Source: Manduca sexta (lineage: Eukaryota; Arthropoda; Insecta; Lepidoptera; Sphingidae). Taken from it: DNA of 64,000 nt. Under the pieces are notes generated by a model. That model saw nothing but the letters and a program-made list of their open reading frames with translations. It had not been told where the DNA came from and searched no databases. The translations under genes and the position numbers were made by a program. This document shows positions 36,041 to 47,879 of the stretch, one piece after another. The stretch spans positions 932,743 through 996,742 of the forward strand of contig NC_051119.1 in NCBI RefSeq assembly GCF_014839805.1, read 5' to 3'. Within the stretch, counting starts at the first letter, position 1. The number at the start of each line of letters is the position of its first letter.

Positions 36041-36369
36041 GCTCTAGCGGGCGCGTGGAGCGTGTAGCGTAGTGTAAGCGAGTAGGAGATATCTATGTAT
36101 GGAGTTATCAGTAGAGAGTTTGCAGCAACGTGTCGTGTAGTAGTCACAATAAATACATATGACGAGTAAACATCGCTTTTATTTATCCACCCTATGACCT
36201 TAGACGGAAAGATTGTTTTTGAATGTCCCCAAATAAAGTACTTGAAGACGCTTCACGAGTAACAAAATATTATCGTTAGAGGCATTTATACTTCATACAT
36301 AATACAGAATTGTAATAGTACAATTTATACAGCGAGATTCATAAAAGCTTTTCTTTATTTGAAATCAAC

Positions 36370-36720
36370 TCTTTTTGATGAAACGAATTTTCTATCGATT
36401 TTACTGTCCGACGGTTATACTGCGCGGGTGTTACATAACAATAGATTAATGAATCCCCACGCCGTCCAGTTACAGGGGGTTCGAAGTTTACAATCGAATC
36501 CGGTACACATCTTCAGTAATCCCCCCCTGCGTCTGGCCGGATCAGTCGGGCGCAAGATTAAATTCGCTCCTCCGTCGATTGTTGCACAAAGAACATCAAG
36601 TGTTTGAAGGAAGATTAATTTGGTAAAAATTCGGCTTTCCCGCTCCCTCACCGCTCCTCCCCGCCCCTCCAGCACGAGCTCTTAACGCGTTCTTTACTTA
36701 CACATTCGATTGTGTTGGAG
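36370..36720. promoter_or_regulatory. GC-rich island with TAATCC-type sites
   Basis: AACAATAGATTAATGAATCC, 'TTCAGTAATCCCCCCCTGCG' and 'GCAAGATTAAATTCG' in otherwise GC-rich unique DNA. TAATCC is the core bound by K50 (Otx/Gsc) homeodomains. No protein frame of any known family. Candidate enhancer; inference. Confidence 0.3.
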
Positions 36721-36899
36721 AGGCACTTGTATGTGAATTGTAATTTGAGTTAGGTTCAGTGGAGGACTTCGATTCCCCAATTATTGTGATTTGAATATAT
36801 TATTGTATTGTCTTGTGATACACTGATATAAAATGTTTATTTGAATGCGTTAATTTTCAGTATTATTATTATTTTTTTATTATTTTAACACTATATGAT

Positions 36900-37160
36900 T
36901 ACTGAGTGCTATAAGCTCATTGACGTATATTCTATAGACACGAACGTTCATATAATCTATTTGTTCAAGATTTGGAGTTAGAACTAAAGTTTGCTGCAGC
37001 GCTAAAACATCAATCGTCTAATCAAACTTAAAACATGCAGTGCTAAAGCGCTTTAAATAGAGTATAAGTAAAATGGCAACCAATACCGGATTGCAGTACA
37101 CTTCAGTTGAACAACAGTGAGTGTTCGGAACGCCAGATCTAGTACTTAGTACATATATTC
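36900..37160 (-). repeat. Family K fragment
   Basis: 'GACGTATATTCTATAGACACGAACG' and GTGTTCGGAACGCCAGATCT match the copies at 38700-39020 and 17640-17760. Confidence 0.5.
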
Positions 37161-37367
37161 AAAAAAAGGGAATTATATGGGGATGGAGCAAGAAGCTGGT
37201 ACAGAATATTCAGAACAGAAAATTCGTTGCGTAGTAGCTGCATATGTATGAGTATGAGTCGAACCCCACTCTCCTAAGGTAAATGGCCATTAATGCAAAT
37301 TTTCGGTTGTGCCTCGTTGTAAGATTACTAGATAGAACTAGATAGTTCAAAACATTTATAAATAACT

Positions 37368-37460
37368 AGTTGACCCGACAGACGTTGTCCCGTCTTAACT
37401 ATGAATTTGCGGCGCGCATTCTGTCAAACGCTGACAAGTTATTTCAAACAATTGACAGTT
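37368..37460 (-). mobile_element. Helitron-type 3' end fragment
   Basis: ACTAGTTGACCCGACAGACG, then 'TTGTCCCGTCTTAACTATGAATTTG' is the reverse complement of the Helitron 3' end with CTAG and hairpin; the rest is lost. Confidence 0.6.
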
Positions 37461-38154
37461 ATATAAAATTACTTAATAATTAATAATTAGATTATTCTTT
37501 TCCACCAAAAGGTATAGAGCCGAAACTAATTTATCGCATTTTACTGCTTTAGTAATGCTAAGGGCGACTCTATTGTTTTATTTCTTTATTGAATTAAATT
37601 GTAAGCTTGGATTTCCACCATCATTTATGATTAAAAAAATTCACAAAACAGTTGCCAGGACTGGAAATCGAATTAAAAAACAAATAATTCACGAACTAGT
37701 GCAAAATGTATAATTCCTTTTTTAAATCATTTTACGTTTTAAATAACTGATGATAGTTCGTAATTTATACGGTAACGCGACTACTCCAGTCTTACTGAGT
37801 GGCGTTTAGATATAGTATCGATTAATGAGATATGATTATCCCTCGCCAGTTGACACAATTATGCCGGCTTGTTACAAGTTTAAACTGTGTATGAAGACGC
37901 GTCGCGCGTGAGGCGCGAGGAGGGCTCGTGGGAGGGGCGCCGAGTCCCTCCGAGCGCCTCCGAGCTGCGAACCGACACGCCCACTAGTAACAAGAGATAC
38001 ACTTACAAACTTGGAATCAACTGCGGGAAAAAATTGGTGCTGAGTGTTAAGTCAATAAAGTCTAAAATGTGATAAATTTTTAAACTTAATTATAAAAAAA
38101 TGTAGTTACATTAATAGATATATAATTTTAGTTCAGTATCACAATTTCATTATG

Positions 38155-38420
38155 TACTAGTTCTTGCTCACGCTTCTTGCCGCGTAAGTTTAGCCGATAT
38201 AAAAGTCCAGTTTTATATTCTTCCCGGGATAAAATGGAGCACTAAATCGCTGTAAACTGCATTCAATTCTATGCAGTCCTTGCGATATGCGTGTAGAAAC
38301 ATACAAATATTCTAAAAAGTATTGTTTTGGCTTCTGTTGCTGTAATAAAGACCTCCCATATTAGTTTTGTTCAATATCTATAATGTACAGACATCGGCCT
38401 GTCACAATTTATCATAATAT
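38155..38420 (+). repeat. RTE-type fragment joined to family N
   Basis: 'TAGTTCTTGCTCACGCTTCTTGCCGCG' and TTCTTCCCGGGATAAAATGG, then ACTGCATTCAATTCTATGCA to 'CAGACATCGGCCTGTCACAA' (N). Confidence 0.55.
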
Positions 38421-38699
38421 GTAAAGATAATTTAAGATGTATAATATTAATATATTTATTAAAATTCGAGTTGAAATTGATATGGTGATGTTATACTTTA
38501 TTATTTTTGCAAGGAAAGCGTTCATTTATATGAGCTTCCAAACATTATTTATGAGATAATTTACAATATGTGGATTATTTTAGGGCACTAACTTTTTAAA
38601 ATGATTACATCATTGTTTGTACAGTGCTGGTCATACTAGATATTATCGGTGGCACACTTGAAACATTAGTGTAGCTACATTTACGTACAAAAAACTCAC

Positions 38700-39020
38700 C
38701 ACCCGATAGTGTGTCCACATCATTGATGTATATTGTATAGACACGAACGCCCTTACAAACTATCTGTTCAAAATCGAAACGTCACCGTTATAACCTATTT
38801 ATTTACTTGTACAACATATAAGTAATTTTACTTGACTAATAATTTTTATTCAAATCCAGGTTTACACTTAGACTCTTTTATATCATGAGCCACTCCGTAC
38901 ACAACCAAAAGCTGTCAATATTGACCATACTAGTCAGTTTGATGGATATCAGTTCAAATCAGTTGAACACAGTGAATGTTCGGAATGCCAAATCTAGTAT
39001 GTAGTACATATTATATCGAT
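38700..39020 (-). repeat. Family K repeat
   Basis: TCCAGGTTTACACTTAGACT, 'TATCATGAGCCACTCCGTACACAACC' and 'GTTCGGAATGCCAAATCTAGTA', the complement of 17700-17870. Confidence 0.55.
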
Positions 39021-39411
39021 GGTAGCTATTATACTATGCACGTTTATGCGGGGAAGGGTTGCTATGTAAAATTCGAAAGTTGTTCACTTTTCGGCCACGT
39101 TTCTCTTCCTGAACACACTATACATCTTTCGAAGTCAGAACTATGTATGAAACTATATCTTTCAAATTTGTACTTTATATCATTGCTCTACTATAAGGCC
39201 GGGTCATCCCCTCCCCTGTAAGTCTGTACATTGTTGTCCACGGTAATGCAATTAGCGGCAGCGACGCCCCCGGCCCGCCCAAACCGACGCGGCACATGAC
39301 TTATAAATATCTTTTACCCAAATGCCCCAGAAGTGTTGTTTTAACTGAATGAAGAAACCTGTTTTCTTAGTGAATGATTCTAGTATTATACTAGGTTTAG
39401 GGTTTTGTATC

Positions 39412-39702
39412 TTAAGGTTATAGCTTAAGGTCCATTTTTCATACATTTTGTTTCACCTTTAATCTGGGTAACTAAACAATTATTGACAAGTAAAGAATTT
39501 AAATTCACGTCTAGTTAGTGATTAGTTCTCGCAGTTGAAAGAAAAACGTAAAAATAATTAATATGCATGGATATTTCGGCCTTTAAAATTTATTACGACG
39601 AAATTTTAAAGGCCGAAATATCCATGCATATTACTTGTTTAGTTACCCAGATTAAAGGTGAAACAAAATGTATGAAAAATGGACCTTAAGCTATAACCTT
39701 AA
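39412..39702. mobile_element. Family F MITE, 291 bp, second copy
   Basis: TTAA-flanked, same length as 27714-28004 and almost identical, with inverted arms of about 65 bp. It interrupts family P at a TTAA, so the target duplication can be read from the host repeat. Confidence 0.85.
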
Positions 39703-39791
39703 AGGAATTCTTATAGGATCACTTTGTTGCCATATCTGTATTCATTTTGTATTATGTGTATAGATGTGACGTTTCGTAATTGAAGCATTTA

Positions 39792-40023
39792 CCCCCTTAT
39801 TCATAGACGTTATTTATCTAAGCCCTATCTTTGCTGTGAGAACAAGTCTGTTTCTCAGTGCTGACGACATGGCAGCCTTGCAGTGCGTAGACATAGGGCC
39901 GTTGTGATTGGCTAATATTGAGATACAACTTGAATCTAGTTGGCTGTCAGATAAACAACGCTGAGAAACAGACTAGTTATCACAGCAATGTCCTTAGATA
40001 AATAACGTCTATGAATAAAGGGG
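39792..40023. mobile_element. Family G MITE with TTA target duplication
   Basis: CCCCCTTATTCATAGACGTT and its complement AACGTCTATGAATAAAGGGG flank a 232-bp element with imperfect inverted arms of about 65 bp. TTA precedes (39789-39791) and follows it (40024-40026). A 3-bp TWA duplication fits PIF/Harbinger-type mobilisation. Confidence 0.75.
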
Positions 40024-40397
40024 TTAGTTTTTTGTTTGAAACATTTTTTAACCAGGTACCGATGTATGTTCTCTGAGTTGTTCCTTTTAATAAATAAATC
40101 TGTCAATAGCTCTTTTTTTACGAACGCGTAAAGGTATCAACTTGAAATTTATATAAATTACTGCGGTCTGCTGCCTCTTTGAAATGTTAAAAATCAACGT
40201 AAGTCAATGCTATTAAAAATACGATCATTTTGTCGCATATTTTGCGAGTTCACAAGAGAATCAAAATCTATGGGTGCTTTCTGTTAACCTAGAATAATGT
40301 AGTTTGGCAAAAAGTAATGTCTTAGAGCAAGTATTAAGCAAAAATTTGAACATCGTGAATATGTACTTAATTATGTATTTAGATACTTTACCTTTAC

Positions 40398-40690
40398 TGG
40401 TGGTAGGTCTCTCATATGTGAGAGTTCGCCTGAGTAGATACCACCGCAATGACTATTTCTGCCGACATTCAGTGTGTAGTAACTGTTGTGTTCCGGTTTG
40501 AAGGACATTGTAGCCAGTGTAACTACTGGAAATAAGACTGAACATCTCATGTCTAAAGATGGTCAGCGCGGTGGAATGCCAAACGATACTTCGTAATTCA
40601 AGACCTTGAATGGTGTTACTACTTTTTATGGGCGGTCGTATCGGTTACCAGGCGAGCGGCAAGCGCGTCTCATTATTCAAAGCATTTCAA
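40398..40690 (-). repeat. Family C repeat
   Basis: 'TGGTGGTAGGTCTCTCATATG' to GCGGCAAGCGCGTCTCATTA; full length. A tRNA-like GGACCTCGGGGCGCTTGTCC follows but lacks a full cloverleaf. Confidence 0.65.
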
Positions 40691-41579
40691 ATATGAACCC
40701 AGGACCTCGGGGCGCTTGTCCCACTCATTACACCTACGCTACCGAGCCATTAATCTGCTGGAATATAAATATATCAATTGTATAATTAACTAGTTCATAA
40801 TAAGGGCAGAGTGACTTCATTGCACCTGATGGTTACCACTACAGCTACTAATCCGCATGAAGGTAGACTGTTGATAGTATACCTATTTCCCGTGCAATTG
40901 GGGCATCGGTCCGCATTTTATACCTAATGTACAGTGATTATTCAGACGATAATACAATAAATCAATATTTTTAATTCAGATATGATTTAAACCATAATAT
41001 TCTGTATAAAGTTCCCAAGGCTGGGTAATCAGGCGGCGTAACGCGATCCGCTGATGTTTGTAATTGACATCGAGAGACAATGCGCGGCGGGCGGCGCGTC
41101 GGCACAGCACCGCGCATACAGAACCATCATTGTGATCGGTAGAATATAATATGTTAATGGTGATAAAGGTTTGCGCGGGTAGTTGGTAGTCTGTTGTAGA
41201 ATATACGCCATGGGAACCGTCGCAAATTACTATAGGTTTGGCGGTTGTATAAATGCCTGTTGGTGCCTCGATTTTATGTCAAACATTACTAATTCTATGT
41301 AAAGTGAAGGCGCGCAAGAACGGTTAAATATCTGTCTGTTGATGCTTTGATTTTTGTGTAGAAACAATCGCAAATTGTTGCAAGGGCGCTCTCATACGAG
41401 GCGTCATGACAGGATGCATTTGAGATAAAAGTGGCATATATGTAAATCTAAAACAAAGTAGATACATGTCAAACATTTAAAACCACGCAGCGGTTTATGC
41501 TTTACTTTTAACTTACATTTAAACATCAAAAGGTCTTCTTTTAATGTGAACATGTTTCATATAAAAGTGGACCGTCTGC

Positions 41580-41840
41580 AGCACTAGTGTTGTGTCCCGT
41601 CGCGTGTCGCGGACAGCGACGCGACCATTGTTGTACGTTTTAATTACTGCTGTTTGTTTGTTTGTACACCCCCCACCCGCCACCGCTCCACACCGCCCCC
41701 TGCGCCAGGGGGGAGAGCGGGTAATGAGCCGCGACCGCTCTAATGCGCGATGTCGGTGTTATCTCGCCCACAGTATCGGAAATTACCGATTATACTGTAT
41801 CATTCCTGTTTGGGGGTACACTTTTCGTATAGGGGGTGGA
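41580..41840. promoter_or_regulatory. GC-rich unique island
   Basis: GTGTCGCGGACAGCGACGCG, 'TTTTAATTACTGCTG', CACCCCCCACCCGCCACCGC and 'GGAAATTACCGATTATACTG'. No family-level protein. Candidate regulatory element; a similar smaller patch lies at 41025-41120. Confidence 0.25.
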
Positions 41841-42489
41841 TGATGACCTCAATATTTAATGAGTTTGAATAGATTTATAAAACGCTCGTAAGTTTGGAAT
41901 AGTTGGAATGTTGATTAATGAAATATTTTTCAACTGTTTTTTATTAGGTCGTCTGATCTAGGTGGATGTTCAATGCTTGGTTGATGTCGTTACGACAGGG
42001 CTGTGAACTAATGAAGTAGATGTAATGATTAAATAGTGTTATTTAATTCATTATCGCATAGAAGCATTAGTAATGCATAAGTTGCTAATCTAAAAGTCTA
42101 ACGGATGTAATTTAACTATTAATTCGATCTAAATACTAATAATTCAGTCTGTTTTACAACTCCTAAGTAGATGCTACCCGTTACAAATGTATAATCCGAC
42201 CGAATACAAAACTCACACTCTATTATGCTTCCAAATAAATTGTAATCCAATGAGTACAACTACATTAGCTGTTGTACACTATATCCAAGCTTTTTTGTCA
42301 CTTCTTTTTTGGGGGCACTCTAATACTCGAAAGTTGTAATTCCATGGATTTTTGTAGGTACTTCTCTCTCTCACTATGCTTTTCAATGGCAATTTTGCGA
42401 TATTTTCGAAATTTCTTTGAGTGGTACTGCGTGCTCCCACAACAAAAACCCAGACTCTAACTGTCATATAAAATTTACTTAAATCTGCG

Positions 42490-42800
42490 AAAGATCCTAA
42501 CCGGTATCATCGGTAGCAGTTAACGATCGTTAACTACTGTCCTCGGCTCTTTCGTATCTCTAACAAAATGAGTACATAATCCCGGTGTGGTTATTGAGTT
42601 AAACGGACATCCCGGCCGGATCATCGGTGACAGTCAACTAATAACGTGCCGCGGGCGCAGGGCGGGGTGGGAGAGGAGGGGAACGGGCTCAATTGACCCA
42701 ATAATAACGTTCGCACTACTGGAAGAATTAACCGGCAGCGCACACTGGGGTACCAAGTTTTATTAGTAAGCAATTGTGACGGACTTGCTTGTCCGACTTG
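42490..42800. promoter_or_regulatory. GC-rich island
   Basis: 'GCAGTTAACGATCGTTAACTACTG' (a perfect GTTAACGATCGTTAAC palindrome), then TGACAGTCAACTAATAACGT, a GC-rich run and 'CAATTGACCCAATAATAACG'. Unique, no protein family. Confidence 0.3.
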
Positions 42801-42894
42801 TATGTGAGGGATAAGTCGAGTTGGTTGTCTAAAGTTGTTGCTGTTTATGAACAGGAGCATTAACGATTAGAAAGCTTCATGACAGTGCGCTGTA

Positions 42895-43035
42895 CTCAGT
42901 GGCAAAAGTTAAACTTTTCGAAACCCAACGCAACGTATAGGTTTTATGTATAAATGTCCTCTGTAAATCGTTCTAATGATAATTAGATTCTACATAAAGG
43001 AAAGTCGGCAGGAATAGGGTCATGGACCCTTCGCT
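42895..43035 (+). mobile_element. Family D MITE
   Basis: CTCAGTGGCAAAAGTTAAAC to TCATGGACCCTTCGCTAACG, with the TCTAATGATAATTAGATTCT core. Diverged ends. Confidence 0.6.
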
Positions 43036-43203
43036 AACGTTCCATTTAACATCAATATCTGACTAAATAATTATCCTTGTGAATTACGTTGCTAAGTAAA
43101 TATTTATTTTGCTTCTTACGTTAAAATCAATTAACGAGATGTGACTGTAACTGACTACGACTAAATCAGATGAATACCTTTATTATTAATGTGATAGATG
43201 TTG

Positions 43204-43535
43204 ATGCGGCGAGAGTCTAGTTGGGTGTGGAATGGACTATCGGAACATATGTCCGCAGGTTCATAGCCCAAAGGCACGCACCTCTGAATTTTCTAAAGTT
43301 ATGTGTGTATTCTTCGTGAATTATAGTTTGCTTTGTGAAGGAATACATTGTGAGGAAACCTGCATAGTTAAGAAGTTTACTATAATAATTTTGTGGGTAT
43401 GTGAACTGTACAATCCGTGGTCCATTCAATAGGCCAGCGTGTTGGACTAACGCCTAATCCCTCTAAGTAGTACAAAAGGCCCGTGGCCAGCAGTGTGACA
43501 GTATACCTATAATAATACAGGGCTGATATTATTAT
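43204..43535 (+). repeat. SINE family A, diverged
   Basis: TGCGGCGAGAGTCTAGTTGG to 'AATAATACAGGGCTGATATTATTA'. Many substitutions, so an old copy. Confidence 0.7.
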
Positions 43536-43609
43536 GTCGGCTACAATATGTTTGAAACTAGAACATAAACAAATACAAATAGATTTAAGGTTCGAACAGC
43601 TGGTCTTAG

Positions 43610-43900
43610 CAGCCATATTTGTCACGTATAGTTAGCGTCTCAGTGCGCGCCGCTCGCTGATCGTGGGCCGGTGTAAAGAAGGGTACAAATCGCTGTATAA
43701 ACTTAATATCGGCTAAATTGCCGCCCCGGGCGCGTTCGGGCGGGGGGTCGCCGGGGGGTCCGTGGGGGGTCGGCAGAGCAAACACCCAGTGGTTTTATTG
43801 CGATGATCGCGTATTGATTCCGGTCATAAGTCGACATCAGAGCTGCGGATAATTTCATCTCGCGGTGACACTTTGAACATTGAGCGCCACACGGCACTAT
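43610..43900. promoter_or_regulatory. GC-rich island
   Basis: CGCCCCGGGCGCGTTCGGGC and G-runs (GGGGGGTCGCCGGGGGG, in two pieces), then 'GGTTTTATTGCGATGATCGCG'. No protein family on either strand. Candidate regulatory DNA, weak. Confidence 0.25.
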
Positions 43901-43929
43901 AGCGTTCCAAATTCAAATGATAATAAGGT

Positions 43930-44470
43930 TGAGTTTTTAAAACAAAATACACGCATTTATTTCCGAAGGGGTATGCAAAGGCGCTACCAGAGCAGCCACT
44001 TTTCGCCAAGTGTTCCGTCCCATGATGTGATAGGGGGCGAACCCAATGCCATATCGGGTACAAATTCCAGTCTCCGTGCCGATACTGAGCAAAAAAAACC
44101 CAAATATAAATTTGCCCGAACCGGGATTCGAACCTAAGAGCTCAGAGCGCTGCCGTACCGCGCAAGCAGTACAACTACGCCACCGACACAGTCGAGTTAC
44201 GCTATTATGAGAGTTGTTTAAGTTGAAATGTTGAAATTTAACTCAAAATAGTACTTTAATTTCGAGAGTCTCTCAAATAAGCAGAGCAAAATTTTATCAA
44301 GTTCAAAAGGAAGGAAAACAAAATATGCCTCACACTTTTATCCCCGAAAGGATTGGCATAGCTCAAACTAGGGTATCTACTATTCGCAGTGTTCCAATGA
44401 TAGAGGCGTACCTTTCGCCATATCGGGCAAAAATTCCAGACTCTCGACTGAACTTCGTACCCAAGACCTC
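43930..44470 (-). repeat. Two family J SINE copies
   Basis: First copy 43930-44215 (B-box complement 'CCGGGATTCGAACC'), second diverged copy about 44325-44470. Both on the minus strand. Plus-strand open frames here are shadows. Confidence 0.6.
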
Positions 44471-44834
44471 AAAACAGAAGCTACGCACTCTATACAAATG
44501 CCGCCAAAGCAGTAATTTTATTTATGAGATTCAGTATTAGTATAATATTCAATGCCAACAAACAGCGCTCTCACGCGAGCCACTGAGTCCCGCTTTTGTT
44601 GCGCGCTGGCGTGGACTCATGTATTGGCACACGAATTAACCCACTGTGGGAATGTGCATTGCAAATTGAATTAGTTGATTGAACTGATTAATTTAACATA
44701 GGTACGTTTGGGAAGTGTAGAACGGTATAGAATCATTTATTGGTGGATATTAAAGGCCAGGTGGTTTATTTCGGCAATACTTGTTTTGGAGACCAATCTA
44801 CTGTTCATATTTGGAGCGTCGTTTTTAGTCGACA

Positions 44835-45665
44835 TCATATTGGTGGTAGGATATATTTTATAGCCGCCCTGTGGAATGGGGGCGTTTGGAGAATTCCACC
44901 ACTGTAAACCCCTGCCTGTCGTAAGAGGCGACTAATAGGGGCCACGAAGGGGGTCGTCGACGGGCAGCATGGGGCTGTCCGCCCTAGTGCATTTTTGTGC
45001 ATTTCTTGCACATTTTTCGGTTGACCCCGGGATGGACGGCAGTGTGGCGTTGACCTCATGCTGCCGTTGACGCTGAAAGCGTCCTTCGGTGCGAGGGGGC
45101 TTAGGAGCCCCCCCACATTTAGGAGACGGGCCGCAAGGCGGCACCGCGCAGGGGCGGCCGCGGACGAAGACTCAGACCTGCTGTCTCGGGGAAGCCCGCA
45201 ATCGTTCCTTATGCGCCGAAGAGGGTCAACGCGGAGTTTTAGTTGGTAGGCCGTTGCGTAGGGACTTAGGTTAGGTTCATTGGTTAGGGACTCGGCCCGA
45301 CCGCCACCCGAGGGTCCCGGGCCGATTCAATTGACGGGTCGTAAGGCAACGGTTACCCCAACATAACCGCTCAGTCGCCCCCCGCGAAGACTGGGCGGTA
45401 GTAATAAGGGACTTTCTCCGCGAAAACAAAAAAAAAATGATATATTTTATATCAGCCAAGGTAGCGACCGCCGTACACAAGGTGTTAAAACCCGCCAAAG
45501 TGGCCCACGTAAGTGTCGCGTTCCGGGATCAGTCTGTGTATACCTGGTTCCAACAGGCTGGCATAATTGTGTCGACTGCCGAGGGGTAATCATCTCTCGT
45601 CAGTCGACATTCTTTTATACCCCACTTCACTTACCATCAGGCGCTGTGGGGTCATTTTGAAAATG
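44835..45665 (+). repeat. Family B copy split by a retroelement
   Basis: The leader TTGGTGGTAGGATATATTTT (44840) and the body from 45439 (TATCAGCCAAGGTAGCGACC to CTTACCATCAGGCGCTGTGG) form one family B copy. The break is a 576-bp insertion described separately. Confidence 0.7.
44863..45438 (+). mobile_element. GC-rich poly(A)-tailed retroelement with 13-bp target duplication
   Basis: The 576-bp GC-rich insert contains 'ACCCCTGCCTGTCGTAAGAGG' and ends in A-rich AAACAAAAAAAAAATGA. GATATATTTTATA occurs exactly at both flanks (44850-44862 and 45439-45451). A poly(A) tail plus a 13-bp duplication means target-primed reverse transcription. No reverse-transcriptase frame, so it is a SINE or a truncated LINE. 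Confidence 0.75.
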
Positions 45666-46899
45666 CAAGAATAAAACAATGACTTATTGTAGATATAATC
45701 AAATTAAATGAATCTTACTAATAGACTAATAAATCGGATGAAGTAAATTTACTTTGCCGTAGTAATATTGACCACATGACTATGAATAACTTAGATATAA
45801 CTACGGAAACAATTACAAATCAAACCACCTGCATCACTGGTTACATTAACCACCCGCATGTAATCGCAAGTTAATAAACTTCTAATCACGCCGCGTTATC
45901 AATGATAAGCACCTGAGCGCCACACGTGTCCGTGAGAAGCGACACGTGTCGTAAACACGATAATCTACAATCACAGCTTGAACTAATAATTATCGGAATT
46001 GTTTTTTCATGAATTGTTAAAGTAAAACTGCTAAACAGTTTAGGTAAAAATTCGAACGCCAAGCTTATACTAGTAAGTTGTTTTTTTGATTATTTTAAGA
46101 ATAACAAACAGTTACACTACACAGCTTATACAATAGTTATAAATTAAACAGTTTACCTTATTGTCTAACCAACACCGTTGTGCCCAGATTTACTTAATAT
46201 GATAGTTTGTACCTACACCACAAAATCAGTAAACGTTAGATTAAACAAACAGGAAAACAAAAAAATTGCAGCAATATATTGCAAAAGAACTTTAGAATGC
46301 GTTTACACTAGCAGCTTTAATTCTGTATACATAGGGCTTGCCGCGAGTTCCTCAAACTTAAAAATTTGCAGAAGTCAACTTGTCAACATCAACATGGGAA
46401 GAATGCTAGGGGAAATTGATTTCTGCAAGTTTCTTGTTAATTTAATCCTTGTTCAGATGTCGCCTCAACACAAATGTCATTATTTTTACCAAAGTAACAA
46501 TAATTATGATTGATACGGTTAATGAAGAAATTAGCCGTAAATACATCGCAATTAAATATCAGGTTCAACATTTTCGGAATAAATTAATTTAATTTATTCA
46601 TTTATAAATTAGTAAATACTTCAGTTATAAATTAGTAGCAAAAACACCAAGATTAGGTATTATACGAGATTAGGCAACCATTTTAACTTTGAAAATACTA
46701 CAGCCACATGAAGTGCACTGCTGAAAACAGATTCTAAAGATTGCCTAAATTAAGATACTTTATTTCAATGTCTAAATATGAAATTTGTGATCCTATAGTT
46801 TAAACGGACTATGGGTCTTCGCAGTATTATTTGTGTTATTAGTATTTTAAACTTAGCATTCACAATCATGATATTCATAATTATGACCATGAAAGATTG

Positions 46900-47205
46900 A
46901 GTGCGGAATACTATGTTGATTTTCGTGATCCATGTGAAAGAAGATGAAGTGACCAACATTGAGAAGTAGCAAGCAACATTGACAAGAAGGTAGGGCGAGT
47001 GTGGATAAAAGAGTCGGTAGGGGTCGACCGCACCGAACCTTCGAATGTCAGACATTTATTATTCTTAAAGGCCAGGTCAAAAGTACCCTGAACCGGCGGG
47101 AATGTATGAAAAGATTGAAGGTGAAGGAAGCGGGAGAAGTATGCCAAAGTTGTGCAGAGGCAATCTATAGTCTCTGCCTACCCTTATGAGATAGAGGCGT
47201 GATAC
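46900..47205 (+). pseudogene. Decayed LINE 3' end
   Basis: 'GGGCGAGTGTGGATAAAAGAGTCGGTAGGGG', AGGCCAGGTCAAAAGTACCC and 'TCTCTGCCTACCCTTATGAGA' are the RTE-like 3' region also seen, reversed, at 10310-10572. Frames are broken. Confidence 0.6.
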
Positions 47206-47554
47206 TATGTATGTAGAATTCGTAATCATTGTATATACTTACCCCCCATTTCCCTTATTTGATGGGATAACTTTATTACATGTTATTGATTGATGATATT
47301 GTAATATCGTGTAATAGTTATAACGGTTGGATCAGTGTGCAGTAATGAAGTCAGCTATCACCTCTCTAATTCCACGACAATATTAACAATGCGTTCACTT
47401 CACACCACGCGCAGCGGTGCCCAAACATTACATCTATTAACATTAGTTTTATCAGCAAATGGGCAAAAGTAATTTATATTGCACGTAAATACAAAACCAG
47501 AAAATTAGATTGGTTGCTGAGGTGATAGTAAAGAAATAGTGATTTGAAACTAAA

Positions 47555-47705
47555 TGAAATGATTTATTTGAACCCGTAAAATGTTATACTTTATTTAGAT
47601 TGCGTCAATATTAACTCTACCAGTTCGGAAAGCAGTTTTCATCCGAAAAGAATGGGCAAGAAACTCTGGTGTTGCTTTTTTCAAAATCAGTTTAAGGTAT
47701 AAACC
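47555..47705 (+). repeat. Family M repeat
   Basis: CCAGTTCGGAAAGCAGTTTT, GGGCAAGAAACTCTGGTGTT and 'TTCAAAATCAGTTTAAGGTAT' match 50212-50362. Probably a LINE 3' end. Confidence 0.65.
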
Positions 47706-47879
47706 ACAGTATAATATTTGAATTTAAAAATTATGGTTGTGTTTTCAAATGTTGACCACAGCGCCATTCATTGTGTTCTAAAATAGTATTATTATTCCCG
47801 TAGAGCTCATGAATCTGTGTTATATATATACGTTTATAACGAAACACTACGACTTTTAAATTGTATTTTAAAATGCACT

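Larger units (their letters stand above)
33985..36170 (+). other. hbn: Probable long 3' UTR of hbn
   Basis: 2.2 kb after the stop are almost free of the dispersed repeats that fill the rest of the window. AATAAA signals occur at 34187, 34257, 34262 and 36148; the last, followed by T-rich DNA, would give a 2.2-kb UTR. This is inferred from the signals and the lack of transposons; the true end is unknown. Confidence 0.4.
39390..40180 (+). repeat. Family P repeat carrying two nested MITEs
   Basis: TTTAGGGTTTTGTATCTTAA and, after the F insertion, AGGAATTCTTATAGGATCAC 'TTTGTTG' rebuild the start of family P, seen uninterrupted at 48446-48570. The later part (TTTTACGAACGCGTAAAGGT) follows the family G MITE at 39792-40023. 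Confidence 0.55.

Noticed and set aside
35884..36147. Minus-strand 87-codon frame rich in His-Val-Arg-Ser-Thr repeats
   Set aside because: A by-product of the 11-bp array, with no splice or start context.
40690..40750. Possible tRNA after a family C repeat (GGACCTCGGGGCGCTTGTCC)
   Set aside because: Only a T-arm-like and tRNA-like fragment; no complete cloverleaf or anticodon arm can be drawn.
44835..45274. Several open frames in the GC-rich retroelement
   Set aside because: GC-rich DNA has few stops. None matches a reverse transcriptase, endonuclease or gag-like protein.
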